From: Qipengyuania intermedia
GTDB taxonomy: Bacteria; Pseudomonadota; Alphaproteobacteria; Sphingomonadales; Sphingomonadaceae
Direction of reading: 5' to 3'
Assembly (NCBI RefSeq): GCF_019711615.1
Contig: NZ_JAIGNS010000001.1
Span: forward strand, 248,001 to 312,000
DNA: 64,000 bases
Shown: one piece after another, positions 1 to 7,147 of the stretch
How the letters are laid out: each line of letters begins with the position of its first letter
Numbering within the stretch: the stretch's first letter is position 1
Notes under the pieces: generated by a model
The model's database searches: none
Told to the model about the DNA's origin: nothing
What the model saw: the letters and a program-made list of their open reading frames with translations, nothing else
Program-made: the position numbers and the translations under genes

Positions 1-2
1 AT

Positions 3-533
3 TGCGAGAAGGAGCAGGCAGAAAGCCTCGCCAAGCGTCTTTCGCTCTATCGCCTGCGCCGCAAGATCGGCATCGGTGTCGACGAGAGCCTCGGCGTATA
101 CTGGCAAAAGGAACCGGGCGATGGGGGCGCGGCCGACCCGCGCCTGGCATCACTTGGGCAGCGGTGGCTGGCACCGGTTTCCGCTGGGGACGAACCGGCT
201 GACGAGGCTTATCGTGCGCACCGGCTGGGTCTCGGGGTGCCGGAAGGTTACGCGGAGATGGGCGACATCCTGTGGCTGGAAACAAATGCCGTCGAACTTC
301 ACGGCGTGGCGTTCGACAAGGGGTGCTATATCGGCCAGGAAAACACCGCCCGGATGAATTGGCGCAGCAAGGTCAACCGCCGGCTCATGGTGGTCCCAAT
401 CGAGACCTCCGACGAAAAGCGACGGAAGGTAGACTATGCCGAGCTAGGCCTCGCAGTGGACCATTTGCGCGTTGCCGATGTCGATCCCGCAACGGCCCCG
501 GTCTGGCTTCGGCATGCCCTCGTCGAAGAGTGA
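3..533 (+). CDS. ygfZ: YgfZ/CAF17-like folate-binding protein, C-terminal part (5' end outside window)
   Basis: The reading frame is open from the first bases of the window, so the start lies upstream; 176 codons are visible. The family signature KGCYIGQE near the middle is diagnostic of YgfZ/CAF17/GcvT-like proteins, which bind folate and assist assembly or repair of Fe-S enzymes. The preceding stretch (LGLGVPEGYAEMGD and onwards) fits the domain just ahead of that signature, and a short barrel-like tail follows. The S41 peptidase gene begins 66 bases after the stop. Function rests on the family; the missing N-terminus could not be checked. Confidence 0.85.
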   Translation, partial: CEKEQAESLAKRLSLYRLRRKIGIGVDESLGVYWQKEPGDGGAADPRLASLGQRWLAPVSAGDEPADEAYRAHRLGLGVPEGYAEMGDILWLETNAVELHGVAFDKGCYIGQENTARMNWRSKVNRRLMVVPIETSDEKRRKVDYAELGLAVDHLRVADVDPATAPVWLRHALVEE

Positions 534-599
534 TGGTTACAAGTGTAGTCGTAGGCTAGTTCCCCGCCGGTCGGAAGTTGAAAAGACCGGGAGAATTCG

Positions 600-1694
600 A
601 TGATCAAACGCCTGATATGCATGGCTGCGATGACGCTGGCGCCTTCCCTTGCGATTGCACAGGACACTGCCGATAAGCGCATCGACGCTGCCGTGCGCGA
701 AGAAGTGGTGCGTGCCTTAGGGGAAGCATTGGCCACCAATTACGTCTTCCCCGAAAAAGCGAGGGAGACCGGCGACGCTCTGCAATCGCTCCAGAAGAGC
801 GGGAAATACGATCGCTTCGAAACAGCCACTGCCTTTGCCGAAGCACTGCGCAGCGACCTGCGCGAGGCTGGCGACGACCGCCACCTGCAACTGCGCTATG
901 ACCCGGACTTCGAACCGCGCGACGAAGCGCGCGCAGGTCCGCCGAGTGCCGAAGAGGTTGCCGACACGCGCCGCCAAGTGGCTCTGCACGGTTTCGGTAT
1001 CGCCAGGACCGCCATGCTGCCAGGCAATATCGGTTATATCGACCTGCGTTTTTTCGGGCCGCCCGAAGCCGTTGCCGGAGCTTTTGAAGCGGCCATCCAG
1101 CTTGTATCCGGGAGCCAGGCGCTGATCATCGACCTGCGCTCCAATGGCGGCGGGGATCCGGCAGCCGTGGCGCAATTCGCCAGCCATCTTTTTGCGAAAG
1201 GTGATGTCCGGCACCTCAACAGCATTTACGACCGGACCGAGGACCGGACCCGCGAATTCTGGACCGACCAGAGCGTGGAGACGCGTTATACGGGGCCGGT
1301 CTACGTCCTGACCTCGAGCCGCACGTTTTCGGGCGGTGAAGAACTGGCCTATGATATCCAGACGCAGAAGCGCGGGACGTTAGTCGGCGAAACCACTGGC
1401 GGCGGCGCCAACCCTGGCGGACCGGTGCCACTCGCACACGGGTTCACTGCATTCATTCCCACCGGGCGTGCGATCAATCCGGTGACGGGTACGAATTGGG
1501 AGCACGTCGGTGTGAAGCCGGAGATTGCAGTACCTGCCGAGGAGGCATTGACCACTGCATTCAAGGCTGCCGTAAACGCGATGCGCGCCGAAGCCGAGGG
1601 AGAGCGGGCCCGATTGCTCGACCGGCTGGTGGAGCAATCCGGTAACGGGGAACTGGTCCTCCCGGATTGGAAGGATCCGCGAAAGCGCGACTAG
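600..1694 (+). CDS. S41 family (C-terminal-processing type) serine peptidase, exported
   Basis: This 364-residue protein has a cleavable signal peptide (about residues 1-21, ending AIAQ). An N-terminal helical region (30-120) precedes the tail-specific-protease fold: IIDLRSNGGG at 176-185 and the catalytic serine in TSSRTFSGGEE (Ser about 244), followed by GTLVGETTGGG. No PDZ domain is obvious, so it resembles the short IRBP/tricorn-like S41 enzymes rather than CtpA. It probably acts in the periplasm; the substrate is unknown. GGGAG lies about 6 bases before ATG. The stop overlaps the stop of the convergent TetR gene by 4 bases. Confidence 0.88.
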   Translation: MIKRLICMAAMTLAPSLAIAQDTADKRIDAAVREEVVRALGEALATNYVFPEKARETGDALQSLQKSGKYDRFETATAFAEALRSDLREAGDDRHLQLRYDPDFEPRDEARAGPPSAEEVADTRRQVALHGFGIARTAMLPGNIGYIDLRFFGPPEAVAGAFEAAIQLVSGSQALIIDLRSNGGGDPAAVAQFASHLFAKGDVRHLNSIYDRTEDRTREFWTDQSVETRYTGPVYVLTSSRTFSGGEELAYDIQTQKRGTLVGETTGGGANPGGPVPLAHGFTAFIPTGRAINPVTGTNWEHVGVKPEIAVPAEEALTTAFKAAVNAMRAEAEGERARLLDRLVEQSGNGELVLPDWKDPRKRD

Positions 1695-2287
1695 CCGGGG
1701 TTGTTCGCGGTTTCCAGGCTGCGGACCAGCATCCGCTCGGCACGATCCCGCGCAGCCGTGGATGGCAGGCCAAGTGATCGCGAGAGGGCAGTTCCGATAA
1801 GGGCATCGCCCATCGCCATCAGCACGAGCGCCAATGTCTCTTCGTGGACGTGCGTCGCATCGCCATGATCGGCCTCGTACGGGGCAATCTCGTCCACCAG
1901 ATTGTGAATCGTCTCGACAATCGGGGTCAGCGCGTCCTCGTTGCCGGTCAGGATCATCCAGCTGGCGAGCGCGCCTGCACCCTCCTTGTCGAAGGCATCG
2001 AAAGCGAGGTCCACGACCTCGCGCGGGCTGCCAAGGCCAGCCCGGCTGGCACGCACGGCATCGGCGATGGTCGAACACACGGTCTTGGCCAGATGGGCAG
2101 CAAGCGCCTTCTGCAGACCGGCTGCAGAGCCGAAATGGTGCAGCAGGTTGGCATGCGTGCGCCCGATCCGCGCGGAAACGGCCTTGAGCGTCACAGATTG
2201 CGGGCCGGTCTCGATCAGGAGGGCGCGCGCCGCCTCCAAGGCAGCGAGGCGCGATTCTTCGGGCGAAAGTCGTTTGCGGGTTGCCAT
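1691..2287 (-). CDS. TetR/AcrR family transcriptional regulator
   Basis: A 199-residue protein if started at MATRKRLSPEES; an in-frame ATG at 2365 would add 26 unlikely residues and run through the operator region. An N-terminal TetR helix-turn-helix sits at about residues 32-51 (TLKAVSARIGRTHANLLHHF), followed by an all-helical ligand domain. It is divergent from the ferritin-like hydrolase gene at 2402. Two palindromes of the same pattern lie in the intergenic region, which suggests it represses that gene and itself. The ligand is unknown. Confidence 0.88.
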   Translation of the reverse strand: MATRKRLSPEESRLAALEAARALLIETGPQSVTLKAVSARIGRTHANLLHHFGSAAGLQKALAAHLAKTVCSTIADAVRASRAGLGSPREVVDLAFDAFDKEGAGALASWMILTGNEDALTPIVETIHNLVDEIAPYEADHGDATHVHEETLALVLMAMGDALIGTALSRSLGLPSTAARDRAERMLVRSLETANNPG

Positions 2288-2342
2288 TGGATTAAACCGG
2301 TAAACCATTGCGCCAGACAGGGGAAGCGGCGGAAGGTGCTTA

Positions 2343-2371
2343 TTGACACTTATGTCAGTAGCCACTACTTA
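2343..2371 (+). promoter_or_regulatory. Candidate promoter of the ferritin-like hydrolase gene
   Basis: TTGACA at 2343-2348, a 17-base spacer and TACTTA at 2366-2371 form a plausible sigma-70 promoter about 30 bases before the hydrolase start codon. The -35 lies in palindrome site 1 and the -10 overlaps the start of palindrome site 2, as expected for a repressible promoter. The -10 match is modest. Confidence 0.45.
2344..2357. promoter_or_regulatory. Candidate TetR operator, site 1
   Basis: Inverted repeat TGACA-CTTA-TGTCA. It overlaps the TTGACA (2343-2348) that would serve as the -35 element of the hydrolase gene. It has the same 5-4-5 layout as site 2, centred exactly 25 bp away. Confidence 0.55.
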
Positions 2372-2384
2372 CACAGATGTAAGT
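2367..2384. promoter_or_regulatory. Candidate TetR operator, site 2
   Basis: Near-perfect 18-bp palindrome: ACTTACA, spacer CAGA, TGTAAGT. The core TTACA-N4-TGTAA matches the pattern of site 1 (T[G/T]ACA-N4-TGT[A/C]A). It covers the presumed -10 region of the hydrolase gene and lies upstream of the TetR gene on the other strand. Confidence 0.6.
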
Positions 2385-2401
2385 TAACCACGGAGCAGGA
2401 C

Positions 2402-3280
2402 ATGAACGCCCCCCTCCCCATCGATACCGCGACTGCCAGGACCGCGCCGACTCCGGCCGACCTGACCATCACCGTGCGCGACGAGCGCTTCAACCGCGGA
2501 ACCAACCCGCGTCGCTGGTGGGCCGGAGAACCCTTCGGCACGGCATGGCACAACGCGCTGTCCGCCACTTTCCCGCGCGGAGAGGCCTTTTTCATCGAGG
2601 CGGTCAAGGCGCACCGCGAGGGTGCAGGCCCCAAGCTCGAGGCCGAAATTCGCGCGTTCGTGAAGCAGGAAATCAATCATACGCGCGAACACATCGCGTT
2701 CAACAAGCTGGCCGAAAACGCCGGCTACGATATCAAGGCGATCGACCAGCGCGTTGCCGAACTGCTTGCGCTGACCAAGGACCGTCCGGCCATCGCCAAC
2801 CTCGCCGTGACCATGGCGCTGGAGCATTACACGGCGATGATGGCGGCCGAATTCCTCGCCAATCCGCAGCATTTCAAGGACGCCGATCCGGAAGTGCGCG
2901 ACATGTGGCGCTGGCACGCGGCCGAGGAGATCGAGCACAAGGGCGTCGCCTACGACACCTGGAACCATGCGACCAAGGACTGGACGCCGTTCCGCCGCTG
3001 GAAGGTGCGAAGCCTCGTCATGCTGACCGTCACTGCCCGCTTCTTCAAGAACCGCTGGGTCGATTCGCTCAACCTACTGGAGCAGGACGGAATCACCGGC
3101 TGGAAAGCGAAATGGGGCCTGTTCAAGTACCTCACCGTCTCGCCCGGCGTCGTGCGGCGCATCTTTCCGGCGTGGCTGAGCTACTTCAGGCCCGGCTTCC
3201 ACCCGTGGGACCACGACGATCGCGAGTTGATCGGATTGTACGAGGGCGAATTCGAAGATGCCCTTCTCCCGGCCGAATAA
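2402..3280 (+). CDS. Metal-dependent hydrolase, ferritin-like (PF10118-type)
   Basis: A 292-residue protein with the ferritin-like four-helix pattern of paired Glu/His ligands: FFIEAVK (about 63-69), KQEINHTREH (88-97), ALEHYTAM (139-146) and WHAAEEIEHKGVAYD (171-185). These match the PF10118 'metal-dependent hydrolase' family, likely a di-metal centre of unknown substrate. It starts at ATG 2402 with GGAG about 9 bases upstream. A strong terminator follows the stop. Divergence from a TetR gene with twin operator-like repeats suggests induction by a small lipophilic ligand (inference). Confidence 0.85.
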   Translation: MNAPLPIDTATARTAPTPADLTITVRDERFNRGTNPRRWWAGEPFGTAWHNALSATFPRGEAFFIEAVKAHREGAGPKLEAEIRAFVKQEINHTREHIAFNKLAENAGYDIKAIDQRVAELLALTKDRPAIANLAVTMALEHYTAMMAAEFLANPQHFKDADPEVRDMWRWHAAEEIEHKGVAYDTWNHATKDWTPFRRWKVRSLVMLTVTARFFKNRWVDSLNLLEQDGITGWKAKWGLFKYLTVSPGVVRRIFPAWLSYFRPGFHPWDHDDRELIGLYEGEFEDALLPAE

Positions 3281-3301
3281 GCCGTACACCGGATAACAAA
3301 G

Positions 3302-3332
3302 AAGGCCCCGCGAGCGATCGCGGGGCCTTTTT
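3302..3332 (+). terminator. Rho-independent terminator after the ferritin-like hydrolase
   Basis: Perfect 12-bp stem AAGGCCCCGCGA / TCGCGGGGCCTT with a GCGA tetraloop, followed by a short T run. It starts 22 bases after the hydrolase stop codon; its A/T-flanked stem may also stop the convergent acetyltransferase transcript. Confidence 0.9.
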
Positions 3333-3336
3333 CGTG

Positions 3337-3876
3337 TCATGCAGCTTGGAGCGTGCTTCCTTCGTTAGCTGCGAGTTCGAGCCGGTACATCACGCAATCG
3401 ACCTCTTCGCCCCTGCCGCAGCTATGGCGCGGAGCGGTCTGGCCGGTGGGCCGGAAGCCGAGCTTCCTCAGAACCTTTCCGGATGCGGGGTTGTCGACGA
3501 AGTGGCCTGCTTCGACCCTCTCGTGCCCCAGCAGCTTGGCTACTTCCAGGGCACCGCGGGCAGCTTCGGTTGCATAGCCCTGCCCCCAGAAAGGACGAGC
3601 GATCCAGTAGCCGAGCTCGACATGGTCGCCGCTCGCATCGAGACCGATGCAACCGATCAAATCGGAGCCATTGTTTCCGGGCCTCGTGATCAGGAAAACG
3701 GGATAATGCGGGTCCTGCTTTCGCATGACGAATTCGCGGGCATGTTGGGGGAGATACGGCCACGGCGCGCGGGCTAGATTGCGGACGACACCCTGGTCGG
3801 CGATCCCGCCAAACAGCGCCTCGGCATCTTCGGGCCATGCAGGCCGCAACAGCAGCCTCTCGGTGATATGGAACAT
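3337..3876 (-). CDS. GNAT family N-acetyltransferase (RimJ/RimL-like)
   Basis: A 179-residue acetyltransferase starting at MFHITERLLLRPAW, chosen because GGGGAG lies 8 bases upstream; longer in-frame starts lack such a site. The N-terminal 'T-E-R-L-x-L-R' entry and the acetyl-CoA loop FWGQGYATEA (about 96-105) followed by NPASGKVLRKLGF are typical of the RimJ/RimL branch. That branch acetylates protein N-termini or small amines; the substrate here is unknown. It is monocistronic, between the hydrolase terminator and the rpmA terminator. Confidence 0.88.
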   Translation of the reverse strand: MFHITERLLLRPAWPEDAEALFGGIADQGVVRNLARAPWPYLPQHAREFVMRKQDPHYPVFLITRPGNNGSDLIGCIGLDASGDHVELGYWIARPFWGQGYATEAARGALEVAKLLGHERVEAGHFVDNPASGKVLRKLGFRPTGQTAPRHSCGRGEEVDCVMYRLELAANEGSTLQAA

Positions 3877-3940
3877 GCGTTTACTCCCCGTCAGGTCCAC
3901 GCTCCGGGCTCCTAGGCCGGACGCGTGACAATTGCGTGAT

Positions 3941-3960
3941 GGCGAAAGGCAATTTTCGCC
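3941..3960. repeat. Short inverted repeat upstream of the acetyltransferase gene
   Basis: GGCGAAA and TTTCGCC, 7-bp arms around a 6-base loop, 65 bases upstream of the acetyltransferase start. It could be a protein-binding site or a weak hairpin; no family is assignable. Confidence 0.35.
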
Positions 3961-3989
3961 CATGCGGTTTTGAAGAGGGAGAAACGACA

Positions 3990-4020
3990 AGAGGGAGACG
4001 GGTCGGCCCCATCTCCCTCT
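3990..4020 (-). terminator. Terminator-like hairpin after rpmA
   Basis: Perfect 9-bp arms AGAGGGAGA / TCTCCCTCT around a 13-base loop, 69 bases downstream of the rpmA stop on the minus strand. The following bases are only moderately T-rich, so it may be a processing or Rho-assisted end. Confidence 0.6.
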
Positions 4021-4088
4021 TCGTCTGCCGGATCGTTAGCCCGGCTGGGACCGTCCCGTGTGGACGATCCCGTTATCGGATTGTCCGG

Positions 4089-4358
4089 TTATTCTGCGGC
4101 TTCCGCCATTTGGTCGACCGATACGTACTTGCGGCCGAGCTTGCCCGAGTGGAATCGGACGACGCCGTCGGTAAGCGCGAACAGCGTGTGGTCCTTGCCC
4201 ATGCCGACGTTGACGGCCGGGTAGAACTTCGTGCCGCGCTGACGCACGATAATGTTGCCGGCGACGACGTTTTCGCTGCCGAACTTCTTCACACCAAGAC
4301 GACGACCGGCCGAATCACGACCGTTACGCGATGAACCGCCTGCTTTTTTATGTGCCAT
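4089..4358 (-). CDS. rpmA: 50S ribosomal protein L27
   Basis: An 89-residue protein opening [18 protein letters not shown], the invariant bL27 N-terminus that reaches toward the peptidyl-transferase centre; the G-x-K-x-F-G and '[19 protein letters not shown]' region are also typical. There is no N-terminal Prp-type cleavage extension, as expected outside Firmicutes. It follows rplU by 12 bases in the usual rplU-rpmA operon. Confidence 0.98.
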   Translation of the reverse strand: MAHKKAGGSSRNGRDSAGRRLGVKKFGSENVVAGNIIVRQRGTKFYPAVNVGMGKDHTLFALTDGVVRFHSGKLGRKYVSVDQMAEAAE

Positions 4359-4370
4359 GGTCCGGGTTCC

Positions 4371-4880
4371 TTACTTCTTGGATTCGGTCTTCTTGGCTGC
4401 TGCCTTCTTGGCAGGAGCCTTCTTGGCGGGGGCCGCCTTCGTAGCAGCAGCCTTCTTCGGCGCTGCCTTCTTGGCCTTGGGCGCAGCCTTCTCTTCGGAA
4501 GAGTCCTTCTTCGGAGCAGCCTTCTTCTCTTCGGCCTTGGGCGCAGCTTCCTTCTTGGGAGCAGCCTTCTTCTCGGCCTTCGAGTCGCCGACAGCCGTGA
4601 TGCGCAGCAGGGTCATCTGCTGGCGGTGGCCGTTCTTGCGGCGATAATTGTGACGGCGGCGCTTCTTGAAGACCGTGACCTTCTCGCTCTTGGCCTGGGC
4701 GATGATTTCCGCCGAGACGGTGGTTTTGGCAGCATCGGCGATCTTGTCGCCTTCGCCTGCAAGCAGGACGTCACCCAGCGTGATGGTATCACCGGCTTCG
4801 CCAGCCAGCTTCTCAACCGCGATCTTGTCTCCGGCGGCAACCCGGTATTGCTTGCCGCCCGTGCGCACTACTGCGAACAT
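4371..4880 (-). CDS. rplU: 50S ribosomal protein L21 with Lys/Ala/Pro-rich C-terminal extension
   Basis: Residues 1-100 are a complete bL21 ([20 protein letters not shown] at the start, [18 protein letters not shown] at about 71-88). Residues about 100-169 are an added low-complexity tail of AAPKK/APAKK-type repeats with a few Glu/Asp/Ser, resembling histone H1 tails. Typical bL21 is about 100-105 residues, so the tail adds roughly 65. Similar tails occur in sphingomonad L21 proteins. It heads the rplU-rpmA operon; a candidate promoter lies about 95 bases upstream. Confidence 0.96.
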   Translation of the reverse strand: MFAVVRTGGKQYRVAAGDKIAVEKLAGEAGDTITLGDVLLAGEGDKIADAAKTTVSAEIIAQAKSEKVTVFKKRRRHNYRRKNGHRQQMTLLRITAVGDSKAEKKAAPKKEAAPKAEEKKAAPKKDSSEEKAAPKAKKAAPKKAAATKAAPAKKAPAKKAAAKKTESKK

Positions 4881-4974
4881 GGTCGTTATCTCTCGTTCAA
4901 ATTGCTGTGCCGCATCCTTGCGAATCTACGGCGCACCCGTCGACCCACCTAGGGCGGGCCCGGAAAGAAGCGTG

Positions 4975-5003
4975 CCGTTAGGCGAATCCCGCCATCAAGT
5001 CAA
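4975..5003 (-). promoter_or_regulatory. Candidate sigma-70 promoter of rplU-rpmA
   Basis: On the minus strand TTGACT (5003-4998), a 17-base spacer and TAACGG (4980-4975) lie about 95 bases upstream of the rplU start. The -35 is strong, the -10 moderate. No other promoter-like pair is evident in this gap. Confidence 0.45.
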
Positions 5004-5060
5004 CGCTGGCAGCTGGCATTTTTTGCCTTTCACGCTGGCGCGCTTCCTGCCGCATGCTAT

Positions 5061-5582
5061 GTGAGCGCGATGCTGCGAATTGCAAGTTTAACTACCGGTC
5101 TTGTCCTCACCCTCGGCGGGTGTGCCGCTTCGAGCGGGGATTATCCCTCGCTGGCCATCAGGGATGTGGAGCGAGTGGAGGGCAGTTTTGCCTCTCCCGA
5201 GCGGAAATCGATCGATGTCCCCGAAGTGGAGACCGATCTGACCGGCGAGCTGGACCAAGTTCTGCCGGCCCTCGTCTCCAGCGCAGAAGACGCCCATGCG
5301 CAATTCTTGCGGCTGGCACCCAGGGCCCAGCGCCTGGTCGCAGCTGCGGCAGGCACCGCGGACGGCTCCCCCGCTTGGGCGAGCGCTCAAGTCGCACTGG
5401 CCGAACTGGAATCGGCCCGCAGCATCGCGGCAGTGCCTTTGGGTGATATCGATACGCTCTACACCGCGCGGCGGGTTGCTGCCGAAGATGTGACCGCGAT
5501 CGAGCGGGCACGCCAGCGTATCCTCGAGCTGGTCGGCGAAGAAGACCGCACGCTCGCGCAGCTACGCGAACGTGCGGACTAG
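5061..5582 (+). CDS. Predicted lipoprotein, function unknown
   Basis: A 173-residue protein with a signal sequence ending in lipobox LGGC (Cys about 21), so a lipid-anchored envelope protein. The start is GTG 5061 or ATG 5070; no clear ribosome site distinguishes them. The mature part is rich in Ala/Glu and largely helical (for example LAQLRERAD at the end), with no motif I recognise. Close homologues would be expected mainly in Sphingomonadales. It stands alone, divergent from rplU and convergent with the small membrane protein gene. Confidence 0.75.
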   Translation: MSAMLRIASLTTGLVLTLGGCAASSGDYPSLAIRDVERVEGSFASPERKSIDVPEVETDLTGELDQVLPALVSSAEDAHAQFLRLAPRAQRLVAAAAGTADGSPAWASAQVALAELESARSIAAVPLGDIDTLYTARRVAAEDVTAIERARQRILELVGEEDRTLAQLRERAD

Positions 5583-5641
5583 AACGACAGGTTGAAAACG
5601 CGGGAGGCCAACTAGGCCAGCGCCTCCCGCGCTCCCCTCTC

Positions 5642-6067
5642 CTATCGCACGATCGATGCGATGGTGACTGCGACAATGCCCCAGCTGAAGACGATTGCCG
5701 GCAGGATCAGGACCTGGACTGCCGCATCGCGCATCGGGAGGCGTCCGGTGTGCGTGGCGATGCCCTGCGAACGAAACCGGCTCCAGTTCATCTGCTTCGA
5801 CTTTGTCTCGGGTGCGAGGCGCGTCCAGATCATCGGGACACCGAATCCGGCTACGATGAAGAAGGCGAATATGGCCATGGGGATAGCGAGCCCAGCGGTC
5901 GGAAGCCCGGTAGCCATGACGGCAAGGAAACCGAGATAGAGACCGACCGTCGCGACATAGAGGCCCTTCGGCAGTTCGAAGGTCCGGTCGACCTCGTGAT
6001 GCTTGACCGGGGCTTCGACGATGCGGGCCTGTTCGGCGACCAGTTCGCGGCTGAAGTGCTTAACCAT
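5642..6067 (-). CDS. Small integral membrane protein, function unknown, likely Fnr-controlled
   Basis: A 141-residue protein with an N-terminal soluble stretch (about 1-35, several His/Glu), two adjacent membrane segments (about 37-57 and 60-82), a basic loop and a third segment (about 115-137). No catalytic motif is recognised. The start ATG at 6067 has AGGAG 8-9 bases upstream. A perfect FNR-type box is centred 58 bases before the start codon, and the ribosome site lies in a hairpin arm. A role under oxygen limitation is therefore likely but unproven. Confidence 0.8.
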   Translation of the reverse strand: MVKHFSRELVAEQARIVEAPVKHHEVDRTFELPKGLYVATVGLYLGFLAVMATGLPTAGLAIPMAIFAFFIVAGFGVPMIWTRLAPETKSKQMNWSRFRSQGIATHTGRLPMRDAAVQVLILPAIVFSWGIVAVTIASIVR

Positions 6068-6072
6068 TGTGC

Positions 6073-6090
6073 GTCTCCTGTGTTGGAGAC
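6073..6090 (-). promoter_or_regulatory. Hairpin enclosing the ribosome-binding site of the small membrane protein
   Basis: In the transcript GUCUCC and GGAGAC can form a perfect 6-bp stem with a 6-base loop. The GGAG of the 3' arm is the Shine-Dalgarno sequence, six bases from AUG, so folding would mask it. Confidence 0.4.
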
Positions 6091-6118
6091 TTGATGGCGC
6101 TCACGGCCCACCGATTCC

Positions 6119-6132
6119 TTGATCGAGATCAA
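6119..6132 (-). promoter_or_regulatory. Perfect FNR/Anr/FixK-type binding box
   Basis: TTGAT-CGAG-ATCAA matches the Crp/Fnr-family consensus TTGAT-N4-ATCAA at all ten specified positions. It lies between moaE and the small membrane protein gene, centred 58 bases before the latter's start codon, which fits an activator site near -41.5. A weak -10 (CATCAA) follows at a slightly long spacing. Confidence 0.65.
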
Positions 6133-6142
6133 ATCGGCGAGA

Positions 6143-6610
6143 TTATTTCCAGCGCGCAAGGTCGCGCCGGTCTTGGTCGCGTGGTTCGATCCAGTGCCAG
6201 CCATCGTCGCGGCGCTCCCGTTTCCAGAACCAGGAGGCGGATTTGAGGTGGTCCATGAGGAAATCCACCGCATCGAAGGCCTCGCGGCGATGGGCGGATG
6301 CTGCGGCCACCAGCACGATCGGCTGCCCCGGCGTCATGATGCCCACCCGGTGCCAGACGAGCACTCCGGCAAGCTCGAACCTCTCCAGCGCCGCTTGGGC
6401 AAGCTCTTCCATCCCCGGAAGTGTGAGCGGCTCGTAATGAGTGAGCTCCAGCGCCTTTACATCGTCGTCGCTGCGGACCTTGCCAACAAAAGACGCAGTG
6501 CCGCCAGCGTCGGGATAGGATGCGTTGAAAGCTGCCAGCGCTTCGCCGATGGACATCCCGCGATCAAGCAGGCGCACGTCACGCGGTGTCGACAGGGAAA
6601 GCCTAGCCAC
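6143..6610 (-). CDS. moaE: Molybdopterin synthase catalytic subunit MoaE
   Basis: A 155-residue MoaE: HRREAFDAVDFLMDHLKSASWFWKRE-region (about 108-133) carries the conserved Arg and two lysines that act in sulfur transfer, and HYEPLTLPGMEE (58-69) is also typical. It adds two sulfurs from MoaD thiocarboxylate to precursor Z (cPMP), making molybdopterin in the cytoplasm. The GTG start at 6610 overlaps the end of moaD by 8 bases, so translation is probably coupled. It is the last gene of the train that begins near folB. Confidence 0.95.
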   Translation of the reverse strand: MARLSLSTPRDVRLLDRGMSIGEALAAFNASYPDAGGTASFVGKVRSDDDVKALELTHYEPLTLPGMEELAQAALERFELAGVLVWHRVGIMTPGQPIVLVAAASAHRREAFDAVDFLMDHLKSASWFWKRERRDDGWHWIEPRDQDRRDLARWK

Positions 6611-6845
6611 CGCTCACCGGGGGGAGGAGTGCTACCTCATCTCCGTCCTCTGCCAGTAGCGCAGTCTTGTCGGCCAGGACGCGGCCATTGCAGGCGATGT
6701 TGACGCGTTCTTCGCGAAGTTGTGCGGCGACTTGGGGACTCACGGTCCGAAGCAAGCGATCCCAGTCGAGCGTGCCCTCGACCTGCATGTCATCCTGTCC
6801 TGCCAGGTCCCGCAGGGGTCCGAGGAACAGGATCCGAACGCTCAC
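6603..6845 (-). CDS. moaD: Molybdopterin synthase sulfur-carrier subunit MoaD
   Basis: An 80-residue ubiquitin-fold protein ending PPVSGG; the terminal Gly-Gly is the site of thiocarboxylation. The FLGPLRDLAG opening and the 'VNIACNGRVLADK...DGDEVALLPP' pattern are diagnostic. It starts with GTG in a GTGA overlap with the preceding small-protein gene and overlaps moaE at its 3' end, so the subunits of the synthase are translated in tandem. Confidence 0.95.
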   Translation of the reverse strand: MSVRILFLGPLRDLAGQDDMQVEGTLDWDRLLRTVSPQVAAQLREERVNIACNGRVLADKTALLAEDGDEVALLPPVSGG

Positions 6846-7147
6846 TGCGAAGCCGCGAGATAATGCCCGGTCACGCCCGGTGCTTTGCCAAGATAGTCTA
6901 CGATTCCGTCGAGCGCAGCGCCCTCGCCTGCCGCGACGTTTACGCGGAGCGGCGTATATTTGCGCGCCAGCATCGCTGCGGCGGCGCGGCGCCATTCGGT
7001 GTGGGTATGGTCGGCTGACGGCATGGTGACGACAACGTCCTGCCCGCCAGACAGCGCCCGCTCTATCGGATCGAGCCAGTTTTGGTGAAACAGCCCCGCA
7101 GCGGCAAGCGGTTCTTCCGGCAGGCCCTCGACCCCGATCCGCTTCAT
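6842..7147 (-). CDS. Small conserved protein, Rossmann-like, function unknown
   Basis: A 101-residue protein starting MKRIGVEGLPEEPLAAAG. The alternation of short hydrophobic strands (QDVVVTMP, PLRVNVAA) and Ala-rich helices suggests a small Rossmann-like fold, but there is no complete dinucleotide motif. The start overlaps the folB stop by one base (TGATG) and its stop overlaps the moaD start, so it is tightly embedded between folate and molybdopterin genes. A role in pterin metabolism is possible by context only. Confidence 0.7.
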   Translation of the reverse strand: MKRIGVEGLPEEPLAAAGLFHQNWLDPIERALSGGQDVVVTMPSADHTHTEWRRAAAAMLARKYTPLRVNVAAGEGAALDGIVDYLGKAPGVTGHYLAASQ

